Shown: positions 26,903 to 34,459 of the stretch, piece after piece
Numbering within the stretch: position 1 is the stretch's first letter
Layout of the letters: every line of letters begins with the position of its first letter
NCBI RefSeq assembly: GCF_004362825.1
Contig: NZ_SNXZ01000005.1
Span: 1-64,000, forward strand
Reading direction: 5' to 3'
DNA: 64,000 nt
From: Labedaea rhizosphaerae
GTDB lineage: Bacteria > Actinomycetota > Actinomycetes > Mycobacteriales > Pseudonocardiaceae
Translations under genes and position numbers: made by a program
Notes under the pieces: generated by a model
What the model saw: the letters and a program-made list of their open reading frames with translations, nothing else
What the model was told of the DNA's origin: nothing
Database searches by the model: none

Positions 26903-28183
26903 TCAGTACCAAGCGGACTGGAGGTCCTTGGACACCTCGCGCCACGCGTCGCCCTCGGCGATGAGCAGGTCGGCGGCGCGGGTGTTGCGGTGGTCCTCGG
27001 GCGCGGCGCCGAGCATCGGCTCGCCGCGCTCGGCCCGGTCGGTCGCCTCCAGCAGCAGCTTGCGGGCCGTGGAGATGGCGAGATCCGTGCTGCCCAGCGC
27101 TTCCTTGCTGCGGTCGACGATCGCGCCCATCCCGGTCTGGATCGCGAAGTCCTGGGTGTTCACGCCCTCGATGCCGGTGAACGTCCTGGTCCGCTGGACT
27201 TCCCGGTCGATCATGAAGTCGTTGGCCGGCTCGCGGACCAGCCAGTAGGTGCCGGGCTTGAAGTCCTGGGGGCCGCGGCCCATCTCGACCTCGTGCTCGG
27301 CGAACCAGTTGGGCGGCATCGGCTGCTCGGGCCGCGCGGAGTAGGCGAAGTTGTAGATCGCGGTGGTGACGTCGTCGATCGGCACCCAGATGTGGCCGTG
27401 CAGCGCGGGGTACTCGGCGTCCTCGCCCTGCCCGTGCCAGCTCAGCAGCACGCTGCGGATCTGCATGAACGGCATGGCGAACTGGTAGACGCGCAGGTAC
27501 TTGCGCCCGCCGCCGATGCGCCGCAGGCTCGCGTAGGTGAAGCCGTGCGGCTGCAGTTCCACCTCGAGCTTCGGGTGCCGGTCGAGCGCACGCAGCGACT
27601 TGGTGTTGGACAGGTCGTTGTTGTGCGCGAACGACGAGTGCGCCGTGTCGATGCCCCCCTCGATGGCCTGCAGGAAGTTGCACGCCTCGTTGGTCTTCGA
27701 CACACCGCGGTGGGTCGCGGGCGCACGCAACCACTCGTAGTCCGGCGGCTCGGGCATGGTGTCGACCGGGCCCATGTAGGTCCAGATGATCCCGCCGGCC
27801 TCGAACACCGGGTAGGCCTTGATGCCCGCGCGGAACCGCAGCCGCGTGCCGGGCTCCTCCGACGGCGTGTCCAGGCAGTTGCCGTTCACGTCGAACTTCC
27901 ACCCGTGGTAGACGCACCGCAGGCCGCATTCCTCGTTGCGCCCGAAGAACAGCGGCGCGCGCCGGTGCGAGCAGTAGGCGTCGAGCAGGCCCACCTCGCC
28001 GTTGGAGTCGCGGAACGCCACCAGGTCCTCGCCGAGCAGCCGCACCCGCACCGGTGGGCAGTCCGGCTCGGGAACCTCCTCGGCGAGCAGCGCCGGGATC
28101 CAGTACCGGCGGAAGACCTGACCCATCGGGGCGTCCCCCTCGACCCGGGTGAGCCGTTCGTTCTGTTCCTTCGTGATGCGCAT
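26903..28183 (-). CDS. Rieske non-heme iron oxygenase large subunit (phthalate 4,5-dioxygenase family)
   Basis: 426 aa. The Rieske [2Fe-2S] ligands are Cys71-x-His73 (YCSHRR) and Cys90-x2-His93 (CVYHGW). The mononuclear iron site is the D-x2-H-x4-H pattern at Asp179, His182 and His187 (GIDTAHSSFAH). Length and motif spacing match alpha-only ring-hydroxylating or O-demethylating oxygenases of the phthalate 4,5-dioxygenase group. No beta subunit is present, as expected for that group. Electrons should come from the reductase at 22091-23095. The substrate is likely an aromatic carboxylate. Confidence 0.9.
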   Translation of the reverse strand: MRITKEQNERLTRVEGDAPMGQVFRRYWIPALLAEEVPEPDCPPVRVRLLGEDLVAFRDSNGEVGLLDAYCSHRRAPLFFGRNEECGLRCVYHGWKFDVNGNCLDTPSEEPGTRLRFRAGIKAYPVFEAGGIIWTYMGPVDTMPEPPDYEWLRAPATHRGVSKTNEACNFLQAIEGGIDTAHSSFAHNNDLSNTKSLRALDRHPKLEVELQPHGFTYASLRRIGGGRKYLRVYQFAMPFMQIRSVLLSWHGQGEDAEYPALHGHIWVPIDDVTTAIYNFAYSARPEQPMPPNWFAEHEVEMGRGPQDFKPGTYWLVREPANDFMIDREVQRTRTFTGIEGVNTQDFAIQTGMGAIVDRSKEALGSTDLAISTARKLLLEATDRAERGEPMLGAAPEDHRNTRAADLLIAEGDAWREVSKDLQSAWY

Positions 28184-28187
28184 TCGC

Positions 28188-29321
28188 TCATGCCTCCGAA
28201 GTGGACTGGTCGGCCGGCGCGACGGCGACGGTCGCGTGGATGACATCGGGTATCGGCCCGGTACCGCCGGTGGACAGGATCGCGTCGGCCACCCGCTCGA
28301 GCGGGACGGTCATCGTCGCGAGTGGACGGACGAGCTCCAGGTTGTCCTGCAGGATGGCGATCGCGGACTCGACGGCGGCGAAGCTGTGGCCGCGCATGCC
28401 GATCACGATCAGGCACTTGCGCCCCACGGCGCCGAGGTCGACGCCGTCCTGCCGGAGCTTCTCGCGCACCGGCAGCACGAGGCGGCCGGACTTGCGGAGC
28501 ATGGCGACCGCGTCGTTGAAGACGGCGCTCTTGCCCGACGCGGTGTTGACCACGACGTCCGCACCCTCACCGCCGGTCGCGGCCAGCACCTGCTCGACGA
28601 GGTCCGGCCCACTGACGATCGTGTGCGTGGCCCCCAGCGACTTGGCGGCCGCCAGCCGGGCGCCGTCGCGTTCGAGTCCGACCGCGACGATCACCGACGC
28701 GCCCGCGATCCGCGCGGCCAGCACGCAGCCGAGGCCCTGCTGGCCCGGGCCGATGACCACGACTGCCGACCCAGGCCCCACACCCCCGCTGCGGTAGGCC
28801 CACTCGTAGCCATTGGCCACCGGCAAGGCCATGGTCGCCACGTCTGCCGGCAGCGACTCGGGGACGTGGTGCAGGACCGTGCGCGGGTGCAGGTACTGCA
28901 GTTCGCTGAACCCGCCCCACAGGCCGGGCGCGACGGCCAGACCCGTTGTGCCATAACGCAACGCGCCCGGGGTGGCGGCCGGATCGGACTCCAGGCAGAA
29001 CCGGAACTCCGCCGAGCGGCAGAACCGGCAGTGCCCACACGGCAGGTACTCCTCCAGCAGCACGCGGTCACCGGGTCGCGCGCCCCAGCGGGACATCGCC
29101 GACGGCGTGGCCTCCGCGATCCGGCCGACGGTCTCGTGGCCCATGACGCGCACCGGCTCGTCGGCGCGGTCGAAGGACACGACGTCCGACCCGCAGATCC
29201 CGACGGCCTCGACGGCGAGCAGTCCGTCGCCCTCCCCCAGGTCGGGCACCGGCAGCTCGCAGAACTCGACGGTGCGACGCCCGGTGGTCACCGCGGCCCG
29301 GGTCAGGCGCTCGTTCGGCAC
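28188..29321 (-). CDS. zinc-dependent MDR alcohol/diol dehydrogenase
   Basis: 377 aa. Catalytic zinc ligands Cys43, His62 and Glu63 (GICGSD, GHET), the structural-zinc cysteines 95, 98, 101 and 109, and a GPGQQGLG dinucleotide loop place it among medium-chain dehydrogenases. It is the first gene of the operon, preceded by the operator at 29360-29371, and ends 4 nt before the Rieske start. It might oxidise a diol from the Rieske step, replacing the Gfo/Idh-type dehydrogenase of known phthalate pathways, or act on an alcohol side chain; both are inference. Confidence 0.87.
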   Translation of the reverse strand: MPNERLTRAAVTTGRRTVEFCELPVPDLGEGDGLLAVEAVGICGSDVVSFDRADEPVRVMGHETVGRIAEATPSAMSRWGARPGDRVLLEEYLPCGHCRFCRSAEFRFCLESDPAATPGALRYGTTGLAVAPGLWGGFSELQYLHPRTVLHHVPESLPADVATMALPVANGYEWAYRSGGVGPGSAVVVIGPGQQGLGCVLAARIAGASVIVAVGLERDGARLAAAKSLGATHTIVSGPDLVEQVLAATGGEGADVVVNTASGKSAVFNDAVAMLRKSGRLVLPVREKLRQDGVDLGAVGRKCLIVIGMRGHSFAAVESAIAILQDNLELVRPLATMTVPLERVADAILSTGGTGPIPDVIHATVAVAPADQSTSEA

Positions 29322-29359
29322 TGGTTGTCCTTCCCCTCCAGCTGAGATGGCTGTACCTT

Positions 29360-29371
29360 ATTGTTAACAAT
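29360..29371. promoter_or_regulatory. FCD/GntR-type palindrome in the divergent promoter
   Basis: ATTGTTAACAAT is a perfect 12-bp palindrome between the dehydrogenase (minus) and hydrolase (plus) genes. It has the same ATTGT/ACAAT half-sites as 22079-22091, with the halves separated by 2 rather than 3 nt. It probably controls both divergent units. Confidence 0.7.
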
Positions 29372-29417
29372 CCTGTAGCGCAATGCATGATGTGGGACGT
29401 ATCTCAGAAGGGGCCGG

Positions 29418-30119
29418 ATGAGTACCTACGTACTGGTTCACGGGGCTTGGCACGGGGGTTGGTGCTGGCAGCGGGTGGTTTCGGGGCTGCAACGCCACGG
29501 GCACCGCGTCTTCGCGCCCACCCTCAGCGGCGTCAGCGACCGCCGCCACCTGCTCTCCCCCGACGTCGGCCTCGACACCCACGCGCAAGACGTCCGCGGC
29601 CTGATCGAGGCGTGGGACCTCACCGACGTCGTGCTGGTCGGGCACAGCTACGGCGGGCAGGTCGTCACCGAGGTGGCGGCGCGCAGCCGCTCGCGCATCG
29701 GCCGGGCGGTCTACCTCGACGCGTTCGTGGCCGACACCGGTGAGCGCGCGATCGACCTGCTCCCCGACGAGGTCGCCGCGCACTACCGCGAGTCGGTGGC
29801 CGGCCCCGGCTTCGGCTGGCTCATCCCGCCGCGGTCCCTGCAGGTGCTCGGCGTGACCGAGCAGTCCGACCTGGACTGGCTGACCCCGCGGCTGTCCCCG
29901 CACCCGTGGAAGACCTATGTGGACCCGGTGAGCGCCGCGCTACCCGGTGACCTGCCAGCGTCCTATGTGGACTGCACCGACTGGATGGCCGTCTTCGCCC
30001 CGTACGCCCAGCGCGCCAAGGAGCGTGGCTACGACGTCCACGAACTGCTCACCGGGCACGAGGCCATGGTCACCGCGCCGGCCGAGCTCGCGGACGTGCT
30101 GCACGGCCTCGCCGCCTGA
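29418..30119 (+). CDS. alpha/beta hydrolase, methylesterase/EstC-like
   Basis: 233 aa. The N-terminus YVLVHGAWHGGWCWQRV resembles plant-type methylesterase/hydroxynitrile-lyase relatives and EstC esterases. The nucleophile is Ser77 in GHSYGG, and a late His in TGHEAMV completes the triad. Being divergent from the aromatic operon across a shared palindrome suggests it hydrolyses an aromatic ester or lactone feeding the pathway. RBS GGGGCC is weak. Good SD-independent evidence comes from codon use and full-length similarity. Confidence 0.85.
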   Translation: MSTYVLVHGAWHGGWCWQRVVSGLQRHGHRVFAPTLSGVSDRRHLLSPDVGLDTHAQDVRGLIEAWDLTDVVLVGHSYGGQVVTEVAARSRSRIGRAVYLDAFVADTGERAIDLLPDEVAAHYRESVAGPGFGWLIPPRSLQVLGVTEQSDLDWLTPRLSPHPWKTYVDPVSAALPGDLPASYVDCTDWMAVFAPYAQRAKERGYDVHELLTGHEAMVTAPAELADVLHGLAA

Positions 30120-30141
30120 CAACGGAAGAGAGATCACTTTC

Positions 30142-30474
30142 ATGGAGTTCCTGGTCCGCTCGACCACCAGCTTCCCGCCGGGCCTCTCGGCGCAGGACAT
30201 CCTCGACCTGCGTGGGCAGGAACGGACGCTGGCGATGGCGTTGCGCGCCGACGGCATCCTCAAGCGGTTGTGGCGCCTGCCCGGAAAGCAGGGGACGCTC
30301 GGCCTCTACGAGACCAAGGACGCGACGCACCTGCACGACGTGCTCACGTCGCTGCCGCTCTTCCCTTACCTCACCGTGGAAGTCGAGGCGCTGGCCACCC
30401 ACCCGCAGGAGATGACCACCGACGTGGCAGCGGCGGTGCCCGCTAGCGGGAACGGGAGCCGAGGAAGTAGGTGA
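30142..30474 (+). CDS. muconolactone delta-isomerase-like protein
   Basis: 110 aa. MEFLVRSTTSFPPGLSAQDILDLRGQE and a ferredoxin-like alpha/beta pattern match the MIase (CatC-like) family. It lacks any partnering beta-ketoadipate genes here, so it may act on a different lactone or isomer, for example a 4-oxalomesaconate tautomer. It follows the hydrolase gene by 22 nt and its end overlaps the convergent hydrolase gene. Confidence 0.8.
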   Translation: MEFLVRSTTSFPPGLSAQDILDLRGQERTLAMALRADGILKRLWRLPGKQGTLGLYETKDATHLHDVLTSLPLFPYLTVEVEALATHPQEMTTDVAAAVPASGNGSRGSR

Positions 30475-31213
30475 CCGCGGCCGCGAACTCGGGGCTCGTC
30501 ATCGCGGTGAAGTGGTTGCCCGGCACGCGGACGAACTCCCCGTTGGGCAACGCTTCGGCCAGCTCCGACGCCGAAGCATGGCCTTGGTCCTGGTCGCCGA
30601 CCGCGACCAGGACCGGGGTCGTGATCCGGGGCAGCTCGGCCGCGGGCGTCGGTACTTGCGCGTCCAGGACGTGCAGCAGCGCCTGCGGGTCGACGGTGCC
30701 CTGACCGAACCAGAAGGCCTGCTCCGCCTCCGGTGTGCCGCGGTCGAACGTCTCGCCGTTGAGCATCCCCATTAGCACCCGGCGGTACAGGTTGTTCGGG
30801 CTGAGCGGGCGGGTGATCGCGGAAAACCCTTGAGCGGCAACGATCGCGCGGATCGGACGGGCACCGCGGGCCAGCATGCGCAGCGCGATCCGGCCGCCCA
30901 GCGAGTAGCCGCCGAGGTCGTAGTCGTCCAGGCCGAGCCAGTCGACGAGGGCAAGCCCGTCGTCGGCGAGGACGTCGGGCGGGTAGGACGCGGCGTCCCG
31001 GGGGTGCGCGCTGTCCCCGTGTCCGCGCAGGTCCGGGAGGATGAGCCGGTAGCCGAGGGCCGCGATGGTGGCCGCGGGGCCGGGGTTGAGCCAGAGCGAC
31101 CCGCTCGTCGCGAAGCCGTGCAGCAGCACGATGGGCCGGCCGTGCCCGACTTCGCGGTAGGCGAGCTCGACGCCGTCGCGGCCGGGGAATCGGTGCACCG
31201 GCAGCTCGGACAT
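30443..31213 (-). CDS. alpha/beta hydrolase
   Basis: 256 aa. Oxyanion HGFATSG, DLRGHGDSA strand, nucleophile Ser104 in GYSLGG, acid in VGDQDQGH and catalytic His in GNHFTAM define a complete triad. It belongs to the haloperoxidase/lactonase-like group, with no specific substrate suggested. It is convergent with the MIase-like gene and overlaps it by 32 nt. Confidence 0.85.
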   Translation of the reverse strand: MSELPVHRFPGRDGVELAYREVGHGRPIVLLHGFATSGSLWLNPGPAATIAALGYRLILPDLRGHGDSAHPRDAASYPPDVLADDGLALVDWLGLDDYDLGGYSLGGRIALRMLARGARPIRAIVAAQGFSAITRPLSPNNLYRRVLMGMLNGETFDRGTPEAEQAFWFGQGTVDPQALLHVLDAQVPTPAAELPRITTPVLVAVGDQDQGHASASELAEALPNGEFVRVPGNHFTAMTSPEFAAAVTYFLGSRSR

Positions 31214-31238
31214 GGTTCCCGAGGATACCGGCTCCGGG

Positions 31239-31796
31239 TCAGCCGAGCCCGTCGATCCACTGCTCGGCGGTCACCACCCGCGCCCCGCGACCCGGGAAGA
31301 TCCGGTCCAGCAGGAACTCGTGGACGTCGGTCTCGGCGTCGACGCAACCGTCGCGCAGGACCGTGATCGCGTAGTCGCGCTCGACGGCGTCGATCACCGT
31401 CGCGAGTACGACGCCGCTGGTGGCGATGCCCGCGAGGGTCACGCCGGTGATCCCGCGGGCGCGCAGGATGCCGTCGAGGTCGGTGCCGTGGAACGCGCTG
31501 CCGCGCCGTTTGGTCAGCACCGGCTCGCCGGGCTGCGGCGCGATGGCGGGGTGGACGGCCGTCTGGGGCGAGGACTCCTGGAGCAGGTCGCCCTGCTCGA
31601 ACATCCAGGTGGCGACCGGGTTGCGCGCGGGCACCTCGGCCCGGTCCGCCCGCAACGCGACCCGCACGTAGATCACGGGCACGCCCTTGGCCCGCGCGGC
31701 CGCCACCGCCGCGGCCAAGGGCGGCAACACACCTTCAGCAGCTGGGATGAACCCGACGATCCCGACCTGCACGTCCCCGATGATCAAGGCCTCCAT
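31239..31796 (-). CDS. isochorismatase-like hydrolase, cysteine-less variant
   Basis: 185 aa with the cysteine-hydrolase fold: Asp8 in IIGDVQ and Lys96 in LTKRRGSAF, matching the usual Asp-Lys pair. The position of the nucleophilic Cys reads GIATSGVV, so Ser/Gly replaces it. Such TSGVV forms are common in actinobacteria and may be non-hydrolytic or use another mechanism. It lies 25 nt downstream of, and shares direction with, nearby genes; no cluster role is evident. Confidence 0.82.
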   Translation of the reverse strand: MEALIIGDVQVGIVGFIPAAEGVLPPLAAAVAAARAKGVPVIYVRVALRADRAEVPARNPVATWMFEQGDLLQESSPQTAVHPAIAPQPGEPVLTKRRGSAFHGTDLDGILRARGITGVTLAGIATSGVVLATVIDAVERDYAITVLRDGCVDAETDVHEFLLDRIFPGRGARVVTAEQWIDGLG

Positions 31797-31814
31797 GGCG
31801 CCAACGTAGCGCCG

Positions 31815-31916
31815 TCAGGCCTCCCAGACGAGCTTGCCTGTGCCGCACCCGATGTCGAGGACCTAGCGTGCGCCGGCCATGTGGTCGAAGGCGTTGAGAC
31901 GAACCAGCACCCTCAT
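31815..31916 (-). pseudogene. remnant of a SAM methyltransferase gene
   Basis: One frame reads MRVLVRLNAFDHMAGAR, an in-frame TAG, then VLDIGCGTGKLVWEA and TGA. The second part is a classic methyltransferase motif I. The TAG sits where the family often has a codon such as CAG, and the rest of the gene is missing. A decayed gene fragment wedged between the isochorismatase-like and fic genes. Confidence 0.55.
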
Positions 31917-32527
31917 CCAACGGCCCGCCTTCGCGTCGCGGCGATCAGGGTCGCCGTCACGCGGGTGAGGGCCATCGCGTCGGCGGGGTCGTCGGCGTAC
32001 CAGAGCGGGCGGCGGACCGGGCCGACCGCGTCGACCGCGATCCCCGCGGCGGCCAGCACGAACACCCACGCCAGGAACGCCGAGCGGGCGTTGCCGTCGG
32101 CGAACGGGTGGAAGAAGCACACGTCCAGGTAGACCCGCGCCGCCCTGGCGGCGACGGCCACGCCCGGCTCGGCGCTTTCGGCCAGGCACGCCCGGAACCG
32201 GTCGGGCGCCTCGGGTCCACCGTCGTAGCGCTCGGCGCCGGATTTGGCGTAGGCCGGACCACCCCGGAACGGCGCCCGGCTCGAGCCGAGCACCAGGCTC
32301 TGCCACGCGCTCAGCCGCTCGACGGTCAGCGGCCCGCGAGTCGCACGAACCAGCGCGAGGGCGGTCAGCAGCCGATCGGCGCGTGCCGGGTCGCGCGGGC
32401 GGTCGAAGGTCTCGATGTCGTGCGCGGCGCCGTCGCGTCGTGGCTCGACCGGAGCGTCGTCGGCCGGGAAGTCCTGCCACGCAACGGAGTCCCGCACCGC
32501 CAGCCAGGCGGAGAGGTGGTCGGTCAC
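31913..32527 (-). CDS. Fic/DOC-family protein
   Basis: 204 aa from a GTG overlapping the preceding stop (GTGA). The Fic core motif at residues 140-148 reads HPFADGNAR; the catalytic His is kept but the second Gly of the usual GNGR loop is Ala. Fic enzymes transfer AMP or other NMP groups to proteins. An inhibitory S/TxxxE(G/N) helix is not obvious within it, so inhibition may come from the coupled upstream protein. Activity with the changed loop is uncertain. Confidence 0.8.
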   Translation of the reverse strand: MTDHLSAWLAVRDSVAWQDFPADDAPVEPRRDGAAHDIETFDRPRDPARADRLLTALALVRATRGPLTVERLSAWQSLVLGSSRAPFRGGPAYAKSGAERYDGGPEAPDRFRACLAESAEPGVAVAARAARVYLDVCFFHPFADGNARSAFLAWVFVLAAAGIAVDAVGPVRRPLWYADDPADAMALTRVTATLIAATRRRAVG

Positions 32528-33156
32528 GCCAATCGCAGCCGCTCGACGACCTCGGTCACCACGTCCTCCGGCGGTCCCACCCAGCTCTCGAACCGGCCGC
32601 CGATCGCCTTGCCCACCGCCTTGCGCGCGGTCTTGTCCGGCACGTCCCACCGCGCGAGGTACCAGCTCAGCACCTGCTGGCAGTGCGCATACCAGGCATC
32701 CCCCGCGCCCGTCTGGTCGACGACCATCGCGATCAGCTCGATCGCCGCCCGTCGCCAGACCCGGTGCCGCGCAACGGGATCGGTCGCCGGGAGCGGGTGC
32801 TCGTCGAACCGGGCGGCCAGGCGCTCCAGCCAGGCCCGCCACTCGCACAACGCCGACGCAGCCGACCGCAGCGCCTGGTCGGGCGACTTCATCGAGTCCC
32901 GAGGGCAACACCACGCCGAGACCGGGCCGCCGCCGAGGTCGCCCTCGTCGCGCGCCCACCGCCAGCCCGAGGCCCACGGCCCGTAGCGGGTGGCCAGGGC
33001 TTCGGTCAGCTCATCGCACCAGGCGACCTTGTCCTCGAAGCGGTCCTTGGGCATGGCGCTGTGGAACGCACGCACCACGCCTTCCACACCGGCCGCGTCG
33101 AAGGGGTGCGTGGCCGGATCGGCCTCGGCCCACGTCAAGTTGTACGGATAAAGCAC
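32524..33156 (-). CDS. hypothetical protein coupled to fic
   Basis: About 210 aa from the GTG at 33156, helical, Trp-rich (YPYNLTWAEADP, GWRWARDEGDL, SWYLARWDVPDKTARKAVGKAIG). No known family recognised. The GTGA overlap with the fic gene implies stoichiometric or chaperone-like coupling; it may be the antitoxin, adaptor or target of the Fic protein. The start is chosen by GGTGGAAG about 9 nt upstream. Confidence 0.6.
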   Translation of the reverse strand: MLYPYNLTWAEADPATHPFDAAGVEGVVRAFHSAMPKDRFEDKVAWCDELTEALATRYGPWASGWRWARDEGDLGGGPVSAWCCPRDSMKSPDQALRSAASALCEWRAWLERLAARFDEHPLPATDPVARHRVWRRAAIELIAMVVDQTGAGDAWYAHCQQVLSWYLARWDVPDKTARKAVGKAIGGRFESWVGPPEDVVTEVVERLRLA

Positions 33157-33176
33157 CCGCGCAGTCTTCCACCCGG

Positions 33177-33623
33177 CTACGCGGTGGTGATGCGGAAGAC
33201 CGGGAAGCCGGGGGCGATCTCCAGCAGCTTCTCGTCGGGGACCTTGGCGTTGATGCCCGGGCCGAAGAAGGCGCCGACCTCGAACCACCAGCGGCGCAGG
33301 TACGCGCGCAGGATCTCCGGCTTGTCGGCATCGGCGAGTTCGGTCGGGCGGAAGGTCTCGGTCCGGCGGCCCACGCGCAGCGTGCCCTCCCCCGCGGCCC
33401 GCAGGTTGCGCACCCACTGCGTGTGCCCGCGCGGCGCGACCAGGTAGCGCTCGCCGTCGACGGTCAGGAGGTTCACCGGGGTGGTGCGCAGCTCGCCGGA
33501 CTTGCGGCCGCGCACGCCGAGGATCCGGCTGCCCAGCACGCTGATGCCCCGGCGGGTCAGCGCCGCGACGATGGTGTTGAAGGTGTTGGTCGGCTTGGCG
33601 GGCTTCAGGTAACGGTCGGTCAT
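33177..33623 (-). CDS. F420-dependent nitroreductase-family oxidoreductase (DDN-like)
   Basis: 148 aa. The split beta-barrel DUF385/DDN fold is shown by ILGVRGRKSGELRTTPVNLLTVDGE and APRGHTQWVRNLRAAGE. Family members bind deazaflavin F420 and reduce quinones, nitro compounds or enones. The ATG at 33623 is used; longer frames lack support. It is divergent from the TetR gene over two short palindromes, so it is probably the regulated target. Confidence 0.85.
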   Translation of the reverse strand: MTDRYLKPAKPTNTFNTIVAALTRRGISVLGSRILGVRGRKSGELRTTPVNLLTVDGERYLVAPRGHTQWVRNLRAAGEGTLRVGRRTETFRPTELADADKPEILRAYLRRWWFEVGAFFGPGINAKVPDEKLLEIAPGFPVFRITTA

Positions 33624-33646
33624 CGGATCCTCCGGGTGCAAAGTGT

Positions 33647-33710
33647 GAGCACTGCTCTCGTTGTGGACCAGTGAACACCATGATCGAGCACAACGCAAGA
33701 GCGGTGCTCT
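33647..33710. promoter_or_regulatory. paired palindromic operators between ddn-like and tetR genes
   Basis: GAGCACTGCTC (33647-33657) and AGAGCGGTGCTCT (33698-33710) are two palindromes with the same GAGC/GCTC halves and also form a longer inverted repeat with each other. The location between divergent genes fits binding by the TetR protein. Confidence 0.6.
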
Positions 33711-33752
33711 CTAATTTGTGCACCGATCCCGAAGATGTGCGACACTTGCGCC

Positions 33753-34454
33753 ATGCCGCCCAGCCGCAGCCTGACCGCCCGTGAACGCGCCCGCGCCGAG
33801 CTGACCAGCGAAATCAAGGCCCAGGCCCGCATCCAACTCGCCGAGCACGGCGCCGGCGGCCTCTCGCTGCGCGCGATCGCCCGCGAGCTGGGCATGGTCT
33901 CCTCGGCCATCTACCGCTACTTCCCCAGCCGCGACGACCTGCTGACCGCGCTCATCATCGACGCCTGCACCGACCTCGGCGACGCCGTCGAACAAGCAGG
34001 CAAGGCCCACCGCAAGCCGCGGCTGCGCTGGCGCGCCTGCTGCACGGCGGCCCGCGAGTGGGCGCTGGAGCACCGCCAGGAGTACGCGTTGATCTACGGG
34101 TCACCGGTGCCCGGCTACGCCGCCCCCCAGGACACCGTCGCACCGGCCGCGCGGGTGCCGCTCGTGCTCCTCGACGCGCTGCGCGGCGCCCACCACGACG
34201 GTCAGCTCACGCCCGCGTTCGCCGGTCCGGCCTTGAGCCTGACGCTGAAAGCCCAGGTCGAGGCCGTGGCCGAGGCGACCGGGACGGACCTGCCCGCCGA
34301 TGCCGTCACGCGCGCGATCCTGGCCTGGACGCAGCTGTTCGGGATGATCAGCTTCGAGCTGTTCGGCCAGCTCGTCGGCAGCGTGGACCCCAGCAAGCCG
34401 TTCTTCGACCACTGCGTGGAGTCGATGGCCGACTTCGTCGGGTTGCCGGCCTGA
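33753..34454 (+). CDS. TetR-family transcriptional regulator
   Basis: About 233 aa. The N-terminal HTH (LSLRAIARELGMVSSAIYRYFPSRDDLL) lies at about residues 30-60. The C-terminal part matches the WHG (TetR_C) ligand domain. The start at 33753 avoids an unlikely 6-residue extension. It is expected to repress the divergent DDN-like gene and itself. Confidence 0.88.
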   Translation: MPPSRSLTARERARAELTSEIKAQARIQLAEHGAGGLSLRAIARELGMVSSAIYRYFPSRDDLLTALIIDACTDLGDAVEQAGKAHRKPRLRWRACCTAAREWALEHRQEYALIYGSPVPGYAAPQDTVAPAARVPLVLLDALRGAHHDGQLTPAFAGPALSLTLKAQVEAVAEATGTDLPADAVTRAILAWTQLFGMISFELFGQLVGSVDPSKPFFDHCVESMADFVGLPA

Positions 34455-34459
34455 CGCCG

